Numbered from the stretch's first letter, positions 26,623-35,690 are shown. The stretch: DNA of 64,000 nt from RH-AL1 sp965277735 (GCA_965277735.1 CBDIDO010000003.1:992001-1056000); one strand, 5' to 3'. Notes: a model not told the origin generated them from the letters alone. A program made the numbers and translations.

Positions 26623-26723
26623 GGAAGCCCGGCATTCAGCTTTTGAGCGGACGCCGCCGCGTACTCTGGGCTAGCTGCGAGGAGGATCAGCGAGATCGCG
26701 CCTACGCTCGGGATCAACGTCAA
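26623..26723 (-). pseudogene. Stub of an exported-protein gene cut by IS630
   Basis: A TTG start overlaps the TGA of the CoxL-type gene. About 33 codons follow, with a clear signal-peptide pattern: a hydrophobic core (VGAISLILLAASP) and Ala-rich cleavage region (EYAAASAQK). The frame then meets the IS630 end. Across the element the frame closes after about a dozen codons, so the rest is lost or moved. The overlap suggests it was the fourth gene of the molybdenum hydroxylase operon, perhaps a binding protein (inference). Confidence 0.5.
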
Positions 26724-29095
26724 ACCGTTCCCAAAGCCCTCAATATCCGCTCCGGCGTCATAGGCATCTCGGTAATCCGCGCACCGAAGGGCCGCAGTGC
26801 GTCGTTCACCGCGTTCACCACGGCTGCACCTGAGCCGGCCGTCCCGGCTTCACCGACGCCCTTGGCGCCAAGCTCCGTGAATGTAGATGGCGTCGAGAAG
26901 TGGCCGACCATGATGTCTGGCATCTCCGGCGCGGTAGGCAGCAGATAGTCGGACATGGTCGCGTTGAGCAGGCGTCCGCGCTCATCGTAGAGACATTCCT
27001 CAAAGAGCGCCGCGCCGATCCCCTGTACAACCCCGCCGCGGACCTGCTCGTCGACAAGCATAGGGTTTAGGATGCGCCCGCAATCCTCAACGACCCAGTG
27101 GCCGAGAAGCTCGACGTGTCCCGTCTCGACATCAACCTCGACGTAACTTGCCTGAATGCCGTTGGTGAAGGCGAACGGTTGTCCGCGCGGCACGTATTGG
27201 TGCGACGCCGTCAACTGCCCTTGAACGCCTGGCGGGAGCGTCTCCGGGCGGTAGTAGGCAATGCGTGCGAGCTCGGCGACCGTCATGCGTTCGCGTCCGC
27301 CTTCAGCATCGACAATCTTGCCGTCGACGATATCAAGTGCATCCGCTGTCTCCTGGAGGATTGCGCCCGCGAGCTGGAGCAACTGGGCACGCAGGATGTG
27401 GCCGGTCTGAAGCACCGTCTCGCCGCCGATGGCTGCGCCGCGCGAAGCCCAAGTCGCGCCGCCGGAAGGCGTCGTATCGGTGTCGCCTGTGACGACGCGC
27501 ACCTGATCGATCGGCATGCCGAGTGTTGTCGCCGCGACCTGCGCCATGATCGTTTCGCTGCCTTGGCCTTGCTCGGTGACGCTGATCGCGCAGCGCACCG
27601 AGCCGGAGGGCTCGACCTGTAGCACGCAGCCGTCCTGGGCGCTGATCTTGGCGCCTCCGACGCCGTAGAAGGCTGGCCCAGGCGTTGTGATCTCGATGAA
27701 GGCGGCGAGCCCGATGCCGCGATGGATGCCGCGTTGGCGTGCCTCCATCTGCTCGCGCCGCAGCCCCTCATAGTCGCAGGCACGCATCAGGCCATCGAGA
27801 CATTGGTGATGAGACAAGCGCTCGAAGGTGTAGCCGGTCGGCGAAGCGTAAGGGTAGTCCTCGTCCTTGACGAAGTTGCGCTGGCGGATCTCGACCGGAT
27901 CGAGGTCGACGGCTTCGGCGGCGCGGTCCATCAGCGCTTCGGTTACGGCGCAGGCGATGGGATGGCCGACGGCGCGGTACTGGCTCATCATCGCCTTATT
28001 CTGGAACACGACCTTGAGCTCGGCTCGGTAGGTCTGGTTGGCGTAAGGGCCGCCGATTAGGCGAACCGCCTGATTGCCTTCGACGGCGCTGGTGCGAGGA
28101 TAGCTCGAGAAGGCGCCAATGCCGGTGACATCGTCGACGTCGATCGCCTGGATGATCCCGTTTGCATCCACCGCCATCTTGGCGCGGACGCGATGGGCGC
28201 GCGCATGGATGTCGGCGGCAAACGACTCGATCCGATCAGCGACGAACTTCACCGGACGCCGCAGCAGAACTGCCAGCGCCGCTGTCGCCATGTCATCCCC
28301 GTAGACGTGCAGCTTCATGCCGAAACTGCCGCCAATGTCGTTTGCGACAACGCGCACGTTGGCGACGGGTAGCCGCAGATGCTCCGCGTAAACCTCCTGC
28401 ATCTGGTAAGGCGTCTGCGTCGATTGGTGCACGGTCAGCCGCGTCTCGCTGGCATCAAAGTCGGCGAGGGTCACGCGAGGCTCAAGCGTCACGGCCGTAT
28501 GCCTGGCGAAATGATATTCACCCTCGACGATCGCATAGGCGGTACGAAATACCGCCTCCACGTCGCCTTTCTCGAGCTTCAGCTCGAAAGCGAGATTGTC
28601 GCCGAGCTCGGGGTGGATCAGCGTTGTGGCTGGCGCCAGTGCGGCGTCGACGTCAACAACCGGCGGCAGCTCTTCGTAGTCGATCCGCACGAGATCGGCA
28701 GCGTCCTCGGCAAGGGCTCGGGTTGCCGCGACAACGGCAACGACCGGCTGGCCGACCCACACCACCTTTTCGATCGCAAGCGGCCGCTGCGGCGCCGACT
28801 TCAGGCCTTTGAAATGCGTCAGCACGCCGACCCAGGGTGTGCAGATTTCGACGAGGTCGGCACCCGTTGCGACCCTGACCACGCCCTCGGCCTTGCGCGC
28901 AGCCTCCGTGTCGATCTCGACGATCCTGGCGTGCGCAAGCGGGCTGCGGACGAACGCGACATGCACGGTTCGCGGGCTTGTCGGGAGATCGTCGGTGAAC
29001 CGCCCGGCGCCTTGCGTCAGGCGCCGGGCATCGGGGCGCGGCACGCTGCGGCCGATGTAGCTGTTCGGGCGGTCGAGGGGCGAGAAGGCGCTCAT
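26720..29095 (-). CDS. Molybdenum hydroxylase large subunit (CoxL-like)
   Basis: This 791-residue xanthine-dehydrogenase-family catalytic subunit has GRFTDDLP near the N-terminus, GGSFGMKLHVYGD, a channel block QYRAVGHPIACAVTE, TEQGQGSE, and GAKGVGEAGTAGS with the catalytic Glu. True CO dehydrogenases carry the AYRCSFR active-site loop; it is absent here, so this is a carbon-monoxide-dehydrogenase-like aldehyde or N-heterocycle hydroxylase. It has no signal peptide. The start overlaps the stop of the 2Fe-2S gene by four bases. The gene order (FAD, 2Fe-2S, large) is that of coxMSL operons. Substrate unknown. Confidence 0.88.
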   Translation of the reverse strand: MSAFSPLDRPNSYIGRSVPRPDARRLTQGAGRFTDDLPTSPRTVHVAFVRSPLAHARIVEIDTEAARKAEGVVRVATGADLVEICTPWVGVLTHFKGLKSAPQRPLAIEKVVWVGQPVVAVVAATRALAEDAADLVRIDYEELPPVVDVDAALAPATTLIHPELGDNLAFELKLEKGDVEAVFRTAYAIVEGEYHFARHTAVTLEPRVTLADFDASETRLTVHQSTQTPYQMQEVYAEHLRLPVANVRVVANDIGGSFGMKLHVYGDDMATAALAVLLRRPVKFVADRIESFAADIHARAHRVRAKMAVDANGIIQAIDVDDVTGIGAFSSYPRTSAVEGNQAVRLIGGPYANQTYRAELKVVFQNKAMMSQYRAVGHPIACAVTEALMDRAAEAVDLDPVEIRQRNFVKDEDYPYASPTGYTFERLSHHQCLDGLMRACDYEGLRREQMEARQRGIHRGIGLAAFIEITTPGPAFYGVGGAKISAQDGCVLQVEPSGSVRCAISVTEQGQGSETIMAQVAATTLGMPIDQVRVVTGDTDTTPSGGATWASRGAAIGGETVLQTGHILRAQLLQLAGAILQETADALDIVDGKIVDAEGGRERMTVAELARIAYYRPETLPPGVQGQLTASHQYVPRGQPFAFTNGIQASYVEVDVETGHVELLGHWVVEDCGRILNPMLVDEQVRGGVVQGIGAALFEECLYDERGRLLNATMSDYLLPTAPEMPDIMVGHFSTPSTFTELGAKGVGEAGTAGSGAAVVNAVNDALRPFGARITEMPMTPERILRALGTV

Positions 29096-29592
29096 GCCAC
29101 GATCCTCGGCGCCGACAGACGCGACGCGGCCAGCGCGATCGCGTCGACGATGGCGTGATAGCCGGTACAGCGACAGTAGCTGCCGGACAGATACTCGCGA
29201 ATTGCCGCTCGAGATGGTGCGGGAGTATCGCGCAGCAGCTCAAACGCTGTCGCCAGAATACCCGGCGTGCAGAAGCCGCACTGCAAGGCGTTGCGTTCGA
29301 TGAAGGCGCTTTGCAACGCGGTGAGGATCGGATCTGCGCTTTCAGTTAGGCCCTCGATCGTTTCGACGGTGCGGCCCTCGGCCTGCACCGCAAGGACCAG
29401 GCAGCTTCGCACCGTCGCACCGTCGAGCATCAGCGTGCAGGCCCCACAGACGCCGTGCTCGCAGCCGAGATGTGTGCCAGTAAGCCCGAGCTTTATGCGC
29501 AGCGCGTCGGCCAGATGCATGCGCGGCTCGAGTGTCAGGGTCGTCGCGACGCCGTTGACCTTCAGGCGGACAGGACGCGGCTCAACCGGCAT
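29092..29592 (-). CDS. 2Fe-2S subunit of molybdenum hydroxylase (CoxS-like)
   Basis: This 166-residue cytoplasmic subunit has the sites CEHGVCGACTLMLDG...C and CGFCTPGIL with CRCTGYH. Unlike PaoA in the other operon it has no Tat signal, so this enzyme should stay in the cytoplasm. The ATG at 29592 has GGAG seven bases upstream and lies 11 bp inside the end of the FAD gene; the longer reading frame begins deep inside that gene and is rejected. It is translationally coupled on both sides. Confidence 0.88.
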   Translation of the reverse strand: MPVEPRPVRLKVNGVATTLTLEPRMHLADALRIKLGLTGTHLGCEHGVCGACTLMLDGATVRSCLVLAVQAEGRTVETIEGLTESADPILTALQSAFIERNALQCGFCTPGILATAFELLRDTPAPSRAAIREYLSGSYCRCTGYHAIVDAIALAASRLSAPRIVA

Positions 29593-30469
29593 GCGGCGCT
29601 CCAGCGAATTCGAGCGCCCGGGCGACGGCGCGGCCGAGCAGCACTCGGGCAAGGTGCAGGCGTGTTGCGCCCGCCATCGTTGGGCAGGACGGCGGGTCCA
29701 TGTCCGCTGCCAGAGCCGCCTGCGCGTGCCGCACGCGATCCGCGACAGCGATCGTCGGATCGCAGAGCGCTGCGGCAGCGCGCGGCGCCAACGCCGGCCG
29801 ATCGGCCGCTCCTAGAAAGGCTAGTGCGACCTCGTCGAAGCCGCCGCGCAATCCTGGCAGCCCGTACACCGCTACTCCTACCGTCGCCCAGGCGGTCCCC
29901 CGACGCAGCTCGGCAAATCCATAACGCCATCCGGCCGGCTGTGGTGCCACCTCGCACCCGACGAGGATCTCGCCGGGCCTTAAAGCCGTCTTTTGGAAGC
30001 CGAGAAAGAAGTCGCGTGCCGCCACGGTGCGGTGCCCGGCCCGACCCGAGATCAAAAGACGGGCATCGAGTGCCAGCGCGCACATTGGAAACTCGGATCT
30101 CGGATTGCCGAGCGCGAGGCTGCCGCAGAACGTACCGAGGTTTCGCACTGCCGGATAGGCAACGTGGCTGGCGGCTCGCTGTAGAAGCGGCGCTGCTTCC
30201 GCGACGAGCGGCGATCGTTCGATCTCCACGTGGCGTACGAGAGCGCCGACGTGGAGACACCGGGCCTCGCCGTCCCCGACGAAACGTAGCCCGCGGAGCT
30301 CGTCGATGCCGCCTATGTCGACAACCAACTTGGGCGAGACCGTGCGCAGGTTGAGCGCAGGCACGAGGCTCTGGCCGCCGGCAATAACCTGCGCACCAGG
30401 CCGGTCGAGCAGATCGAAAGCTTCGCTCAACGCGAGCGGCCGTCGATAGTCGAAGTCGCGCGCTTTCAC
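29582..30469 (-). CDS. FAD subunit of molybdenum hydroxylase (CoxM-like)
   Basis: This 295-residue protein of the FAD-binding type has AGGQSLVPALNLR, the first flavin loop, and VRNLGTFCGSLALGNPRSE, a variant of the second loop (normally TIGGNLA.A.P.AD). It lacks the cysteine insertion of PaoB. I prefer the GTG at 30469, which has AGGGG six bases before it and begins VKARDFDYRRP, the usual family N-terminus; a start at 30490 is also possible. It is the first gene of the operon. A perfect 14-bp palindrome lies 39 bp upstream of the GTG. Confidence 0.84.
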   Translation of the reverse strand: MKARDFDYRRPLALSEAFDLLDRPGAQVIAGGQSLVPALNLRTVSPKLVVDIGGIDELRGLRFVGDGEARCLHVGALVRHVEIERSPLVAEAAPLLQRAASHVAYPAVRNLGTFCGSLALGNPRSEFPMCALALDARLLISGRAGHRTVAARDFFLGFQKTALRPGEILVGCEVAPQPAGWRYGFAELRRGTAWATVGVAVYGLPGLRGGFDEVALAFLGAADRPALAPRAAAALCDPTIAVADRVRHAQAALAADMDPPSCPTMAGATRLHLARVLLGRAVARALEFAGAPHAG

Positions 30470-30507
30470 TCGTGCCCCTACGCATGCCAATGGTCTGCTG
30501 TTGCGAA

Positions 30508-30521
30508 GGATAGCTCTATCC
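30508..30521. promoter_or_regulatory. Perfect 14-bp palindrome upstream of the coxMSL-like operon
   Basis: GGATAG-CT-CTATCC is fully symmetric and lies 39 bp upstream of the first start codon of the operon. Position and symmetry fit an operator for a dimeric regulator. No regulator gene is adjacent, and the site was not seen elsewhere in the window by eye. Confidence 0.35.
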
Positions 30522-30678
30522 GGAGGCAGCTAAGTCAAGACACCATCTCGGCCGGGGACCACGCGCGACGCGCACATCCTACCCCCGAACCCACCATGTA
30601 CAAGCGCTTTGCCTGGGCGTCCAAGACTTCGGATCACTGAGGAGATCTTCGATGCCACCATGGTGGTTCCTGCTCGCG

Positions 30679-31113
30679 TTATGTCCGCCAGGGGTGCTCA
30701 GAAAGCTCGGCAACGCCGAGGACGTCGACACCCGCCTTTGCAACAGCCTCGTCGTTCTCGACCGAACTCCCGCTGACACCGATCGCGCCGACCAGGACGC
30801 CGTGCTCATCCACTATAGGTAGACCACCCGGAAATGTGATCAGCCCCTCGTTTGAATGCTCGATGCCGAACAGCGAGCCGCCGGGCTGAGACAGCTTGCC
30901 GATGGCGCCGGTCGGCATTCCGAAGAACACTGCGGTCTTTGCCTTCTTGACCGAGATGTCGATTGACCCGACCCAGGCGTCGTCCATGCGCAAAAACGCT
31001 TTCAGGTTCGCGCCAGAGTCAACGATCGCGATGCACATCTGCGTCTTGAGCTCGAGCGCCTTCTTTCGCGCTCCCTGGATCGCGGCTTCAGCATGCTCCA
31101 TGGTCACGTGCAT
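30679..31113 (-). CDS. HbpS/GlcG-like (DUF336) protein
   Basis: This 144-residue single-domain protein of the HbpS/GlcG family has the typical blocks IAIVDSGANLKAFLRMDDAW, KKAKTAVFFGMPT, GGLPIVDEHGVLVGAIGVSG and the ending DEAVAKAGVD. Members form octamers and bind haem or small ligands; several stand beside oxidoreductase operons. The ATG at 31113 has AGGAG eight bases upstream; 155 further codons in frame overlap the next gene's leader and are rejected. It is on the same strand as the CoxMSL-like operon, 190 bp before it, and divergent from the LOV kinase. Confidence 0.85.
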   Translation of the reverse strand: MHVTMEHAEAAIQGARKKALELKTQMCIAIVDSGANLKAFLRMDDAWVGSIDISVKKAKTAVFFGMPTGAIGKLSQPGGSLFGIEHSNEGLITFPGGLPIVDEHGVLVGAIGVSGSSVENDEAVAKAGVDVLGVAELSEHPWRT

Positions 31114-31354
31114 CGTGCTGCTCCTCGTTGCTCGAGCCGATTGGTAATCCTCAACGAAGAGAGCGCAATCAGCTAAAGGTCTCGTCCTGGCCGATCCGCT
31201 GCGAAGCCTCCTTTGCTTGAACGACCCTATGAGTTTATCATCGCTTCCGCCTACGAGCGCCTCATGCAAGGAATTTGACGCGGTCCGCCGCTTGCTCACC
31301 AAGCAGCGAAGTCCCGTTAGCCCACGCTTCATAGAAAGGCAGTCGTTGCGCTCC

Positions 31355-34207
31355 ATGACGACAACGGGTTCGAAAGTCGACCGGCTTCGAGACGAGGAGG
31401 AAGACCTCTCGGTCAGACTTCGGCGCGTACGGGCGGAGCTAGATAAAGCGGGCCTTCGGCCTGGCACCTTCGTCGATGGCACAGGGCACACGACGGATGC
31501 CCCGCCTGACATTCTGTTCGCGGCTCTTGAAAAGACCCGCATGCCCATGGTGGTCACCGACCCTGCGCTGCCCGACAATCCTATCGTCTTCGTGAACCGT
31601 GCCTTTGTCGATCTGTCTGGCTACCCGCCAGAGGAGATCGTTGGCAGGAACTGCCGTTTTCTTCAGGGACCAGGAACCAAGCCCGAAACCGTCGTAGCAA
31701 TCAGGGACGCGATTGCTGAGCGTCGTCAGATAGCAACCGTTGTCGAGAACCACCGTAAAGACGGCACGACGTTCCAGAACGAACTCTACATCTCCCCGGT
31801 GTTCTCGCGCGACGGCGATTTGCTTTATTTCTTCGGCAGCCAAGTCGACGTCACCAAGTTCGAGGCCACACAACAACTCCTACGCGAAAGTGAGGCGCGC
31901 TACCTGGCCATTCTCGACAGCACCAGGACGTTCGCCATCATCGTGACGGACCCTGCCGGTTTCGTAACGCATTGGAACGGGGGCGCGCACCTGATCCTCG
32001 GTTGGTCGCCGGAAGATGCCGTTGGAAAACGCATCGACATGACCTTCACCGAAGAGGATCGTGCGCTGGGCATACCCGACGAGATGCTGACACAGGCCAG
32101 GACGGACGGAAGGGCGGACAACGCGAGGTGGCATCTGCGGAGAGACGGTTCGCGCTTCTATGCTGCCGGCGAGACCGTGCCGATCCGCCCGACGGGATCA
32201 GAGACACAGGGCTTCCTGACCGTCCTGCGCGACACCACCGAAGAGCACCTGACGAGCGCGGCCCTCAAAGAAAGCGCGACCCGCCTCTCCATGGCAATGG
32301 CCGCCGGAAGACTGGGCGAGTGGGAACTCGACGTCGTCACGAACGAAGCGATCCGGTCGGCGGCCCACGACCGTATCTTTGGCTACGCCGAACCTGTCAA
32401 AGATTGGACCGTCCATACATTCTTCGCGCACGTCGTCGACGAGGATCGCGAAGGCTTGGCGGAGGCCATGTCGGAGGCGCTGGCGGCTGGACAGCCTTGG
32501 CACATGGAGACCCGCATCGCGCGAGTTGACGGCGAGCGCCGATGGATCGCATTCCACGGCGAGCCGATCATGGACAAGACAGGCAACCCGGCCCGCGTGA
32601 TCGGCGTCATATCGGATGTGACCGAGCGTAAAGAAGCCGAACGCCTTTTGGTAGACCAAAACGAAAACCTTGAGGCGCGAATGGTTTCCACGGCACGGGA
32701 CCGCGACCGCATCTGGGGTAACTCGCAAGACCTTCTGATGGTCGTCAACAGCGGCGGCGTGATCGAGGACATCAATCCTGCCGTCTCACGCGTGCTCGGT
32801 TGGCCGGCCGAAGATGTGGTCGGTAAGCCCTATCGCGTCCTCACCCACAACGAGGATTGGGCCGCCGCGGAGAAGAATCTAGCCGGCCTCGTAGCGACAA
32901 AGCTGATGCCACAGTCGACGCTGCGCGCGCGCCATGCCGACGGTTCGTTTCGCTGGATCGAGTGGGCCGCGTCCTACGACGAAGGCAAGGTCTACGCGCA
33001 CGGGCGGGACGTTACTGCCGAGCGCGAGCAAGCGGATGCATTGGCTGGCTCGGAAGAGGCGCTCAGACAATCTCAGAAGATGGAGGCGGTCGGCCAGCTT
33101 ACAGGGGGCGTCGCCCACGATTTCAACAATCTGTTGACCGTCATCAGGTCGTCGGTCGACCTGCTCCGCCGTCCAGGCGTCGCAGAGGAACGCAAGGAAC
33201 GTTACTTCGACGCCATGTCCGAGACGGTCGACCGCGCCGCAAAGCTGACAAGCCAACTCCTTGCGTTCTCGCGCAGGCAGAGCCTTACGCCAGAAATCTT
33301 CAACGTCGGCGAGCGGCTCGGCGGTGTAGGAGACATGATCGACACGCTTTCCGGCGCGCGGATCCGCGTGGTTGTACAGGCGCCAGCTGAACCATGCTTT
33401 GTGCGTGCGGACGTCAGCCAGTTCGAAACGGCGCTCGTCAATGTCGCCGTGAACGCACGCGACGCGATGGAGGGTGAGGGGACGTTTACGCTGCAAGTTA
33501 GGCGCGTCCGGGCGTTGCCTTCCATACGTGGACACGCCGGGTCACCGGAGCCCTTTGTGGCCATCGGCATGAGCGACACCGGATGTGGCATCGAGGCCGA
33601 CCAGCTGATGCGCATCTTCGAACCGTTCTTCACGACAAAGGAAGTCGGTAAAGGCACGGGTCTGGGCCTATCGCAAGTCTTTGGCTTTGCCAAGCAATCT
33701 GGTGGTGACATCGATGCGGAGAGCGAAGTCGGTCGGGGCACGACCTTCACGCTGTATCTGCCGGAAGTCTCCGCGGCAGGAGAACCCGACCAGCAAGCAG
33801 AGAAGCCGATCGGGCTCTTTGAGGGTGGCAAAGGACGCCATGTCCTCGTTGTCGAAGACAACGTCGGCGTCGGCGAATTCTGCACTCAAATCCTTGGTGA
33901 TATGGGCTTCCGTACCACTTGGGCGGCGAACGCCGAGGAAGCCTTGGAAAAACTCGGCAAAGACGGCGAGGACTTCGACGCGGTGTTCTCCGACGTGGTC
34001 ATGCCTGGCATGGGCGGCATCGCTCTAGCAAAGGTAATTGAAGGTCGAACGCCCGCTTTACCTGTGCTCTTGACGTCTGGGTACAGCCACGTCCTCGCGG
34101 AAGACGACGATCACGGCTTCGCGCTGCTCAAGAAGCCATATTCCGCGGAGGAACTCGCGCGCACCCTCGAAGGCGTCATGAAACAGCGGACTAGATCAAG
34201 ACAGTAG
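31355..34207 (+). CDS. LOV-PAS hybrid histidine kinase with receiver
   Basis: This 950-residue cytoplasmic hybrid kinase, the third LOV kinase of the window, starts with a coiled-coil lead (about 8-40). A LOV domain follows (about 60-170) with NCRFLQ and the adduct Cys at about 100. Where the other two have FWN, it has FQN. Three PAS domains follow (about 170-520). HisKA has His588 in GVAHDFNN, the HATPase has NVAVNARDAM, DTGCGI and GTGLGL, and the receiver has Asp880 in FSDVVMPG. The start is uncertain: the ATG at 31355 begins the charged lead but has no good ribosome site, and the frame is open back to a TTG at 31217. The kinase core is close to that of the hybrid at 3503. Confidence 0.88.
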   Translation: MTTTGSKVDRLRDEEEDLSVRLRRVRAELDKAGLRPGTFVDGTGHTTDAPPDILFAALEKTRMPMVVTDPALPDNPIVFVNRAFVDLSGYPPEEIVGRNCRFLQGPGTKPETVVAIRDAIAERRQIATVVENHRKDGTTFQNELYISPVFSRDGDLLYFFGSQVDVTKFEATQQLLRESEARYLAILDSTRTFAIIVTDPAGFVTHWNGGAHLILGWSPEDAVGKRIDMTFTEEDRALGIPDEMLTQARTDGRADNARWHLRRDGSRFYAAGETVPIRPTGSETQGFLTVLRDTTEEHLTSAALKESATRLSMAMAAGRLGEWELDVVTNEAIRSAAHDRIFGYAEPVKDWTVHTFFAHVVDEDREGLAEAMSEALAAGQPWHMETRIARVDGERRWIAFHGEPIMDKTGNPARVIGVISDVTERKEAERLLVDQNENLEARMVSTARDRDRIWGNSQDLLMVVNSGGVIEDINPAVSRVLGWPAEDVVGKPYRVLTHNEDWAAAEKNLAGLVATKLMPQSTLRARHADGSFRWIEWAASYDEGKVYAHGRDVTAEREQADALAGSEEALRQSQKMEAVGQLTGGVAHDFNNLLTVIRSSVDLLRRPGVAEERKERYFDAMSETVDRAAKLTSQLLAFSRRQSLTPEIFNVGERLGGVGDMIDTLSGARIRVVVQAPAEPCFVRADVSQFETALVNVAVNARDAMEGEGTFTLQVRRVRALPSIRGHAGSPEPFVAIGMSDTGCGIEADQLMRIFEPFFTTKEVGKGTGLGLSQVFGFAKQSGGDIDAESEVGRGTTFTLYLPEVSAAGEPDQQAEKPIGLFEGGKGRHVLVVEDNVGVGEFCTQILGDMGFRTTWAANAEEALEKLGKDGEDFDAVFSDVVMPGMGGIALAKVIEGRTPALPVLLTSGYSHVLAEDDDHGFALLKKPYSAEELARTLEGVMKQRTRSRQ

Positions 34208-34448
34208 ACTACCTGAGCTACTCACAATTCGATCCAGCCGACGGAGAAGCATTGGCAATATTTGCTCTTTGCTCGAAATAAGTTGTACAATTAATATCGA
34301 ACTTTGTTGACATTTATATAATCGAACGAGCCCTTTACAGGGTTTCCGACTGCCGTGGGATCGCCTAGACACACCGAAACCGCCGCCTCTGAGGAGACAA
34401 AGCCGCCTTGCCGTTTCCCTGCTGAAGTCGAAGAGGTAGCAGGCCGCA
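34208..34448. other. Intergenic region between convergent genes
   Basis: These 241 bp lie between the convergent LOV kinase and alpha/beta hydrolase genes. The middle is AT-rich (about 34260-34325). No clear hairpin with a T-run was found and no credible gene. A TTGACA and a TATAAT occur here, but only four bases apart. Confidence 0.4.
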
Positions 34449-35570
34449 TCATGGCACTTGCTTACCGAGGAGAAACGACCAGATCTGTTTCACTTGCTTG
34501 GTTGGGTGCCAGTTCCTTTCCATCGGTATCGGCCCTCCGAACCAGGAGCCGTGAAAGACGTCACTCTTGGCTGGCGCGCTGATCAGGGCGTCGGGCATAA
34601 TCGCCGCGATAAGTATCTGCTGCTTCTTCAGACCCAGGGCCGCGTAGGAGCGCTCGAGAAAGCCCGCCATCGGTTCTCGCTGATGGTAGGTGCCAACCCA
34701 CCGGACAGCTGGGGTGGCGCTCGTCTGTGCGAGCCAGGGAGCTAATCCGCCGCTCGGCCCGTAATGGTCCCATGGCGAAGAGGACAGGATCACTCTCGCA
34801 AGGGGGAAGCGCTTGCCGATGAAGGCCGCCATTCCCGCCCCCATCGACTGGCCCGACATGGCGATACGGGGCCAGTTGGGCTCGTCGTCGCGAAGATAGG
34901 CGCTCCATCCTTCATCCGCATAATGGGATGACAGATAGCGCAAGAGCATCGTCAATCGCATGACCACGGCTTCCGCTGGCGCGTTTTCCAACGCGGGCAT
35001 CGTATTGCTGCCGAAGACGCGAGCAGACCTGTAACGCCAGAAGCATGTCGCATCCACATCGTTGTCGCAAAGCGTCGTGCCAGCGGGAAGGTCGTCGAAC
35101 TCGAGACTGATCACGCGATAGCCAGCATCCGCAGCAGCGGGCAGGAACAAGCCGGCGTCGAGCGGAGCCCCTCCTGTCCCGGTGAGCCACACTAGAAGCG
35201 GAGCATCCGCAGGCGATAAACGATCGTAGAGGACGAGGTTCTTGGCCGTGAAGTGCGTCACGCGACCATCAGCGTCCTGGGGTAAGACGGCATGCGCCAC
35301 GCGATCATACCGTTGTTCGCCGTCAGCGGTCGCCAAGAGCCACGGAGGCACGCCGCGGACGTCCTGGTAGTCACGCGGGAACGGTGGCGCGTGGGGCTGA
35401 ACATAGAAGCCTCGGATGTCGGGAGGCGCGTCCTCGATGCGCAGCCTCTCGGACTGCGGGCGGTACCTCAACGGACCGATCGTGTCTTCCGCCCGCGCGC
35501 AGGGCAAAAACGCCAAGAGAGTGATGATCGATAAAAGCTGCATTGAATAGCGCCCGAACGTAAAATCCAC
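34449..35570 (-). CDS. Exported alpha/beta hydrolase, unknown substrate
   Basis: This 373-residue protein has a signal peptide (hydrophobic core LLSIITLLAFLP, cleavage near CARAED). The body has the nucleophile elbow MSGQSMGAG (G-x-S-x-G), an oxyanion-type region VWLTGTGGAP, and a possible late His in SDVFHGSWFGG. These fit a secreted esterase or hydrolase of the alpha/beta fold. No closer family is recognised. The GTG at 35570 has GGAGGG a few bases upstream and is a better start than the ATG nine codons in. It stands alone on the minus strand. Confidence 0.7.
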   Translation of the reverse strand: MDFTFGRYSMQLLSIITLLAFLPCARAEDTIGPLRYRPQSERLRIEDAPPDIRGFYVQPHAPPFPRDYQDVRGVPPWLLATADGEQRYDRVAHAVLPQDADGRVTHFTAKNLVLYDRLSPADAPLLVWLTGTGGAPLDAGLFLPAAADAGYRVISLEFDDLPAGTTLCDNDVDATCFWRYRSARVFGSNTMPALENAPAEAVVMRLTMLLRYLSSHYADEGWSAYLRDDEPNWPRIAMSGQSMGAGMAAFIGKRFPLARVILSSSPWDHYGPSGGLAPWLAQTSATPAVRWVGTYHQREPMAGFLERSYAALGLKKQQILIAAIMPDALISAPAKSDVFHGSWFGGPIPMERNWHPTKQVKQIWSFLLGKQVP

Positions 35571-35580
35571 GAGCCCTCCA

Positions 35581-35690
35581 GGACAGATTCTGTCAGAAGT
35601 TTCGCTTTTGGTCGCTTATCTTGCCGGCTCGGAGGCCGATATAGTTACAGGCGCAGTCTACGCAATCGACGGCGGCTTCTCGCCATAGAG
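35581..35690 (+). pseudogene. C-terminal stub of an SDR gene
   Basis: The frame reads LLVAYLAGSEADIVTGAVYA then IDGGFSP and a stop. This is the hallmark end of classical SDRs ('(V)AFLAS(D)EA.(Y/F)(V/I)TG...(V)DGG'). Nothing upstream in this frame belongs to an SDR: the sequence runs straight into the start of the divergent hydrolase gene. It is a leftover of about 30 codons and shows a past deletion or rearrangement here. Confidence 0.75.

Noticed and set aside
30655..30666. CCACCATGGTGG palindrome as a terminator
   Set aside because: Perfect but only 12 bp with no loop and no T-run; no hairpin could form.
34307..34322. TTGACA and TATAAT as a sigma-70 promoter
   Set aside because: The two boxes are only four bases apart and no gene starts downstream on that strand.
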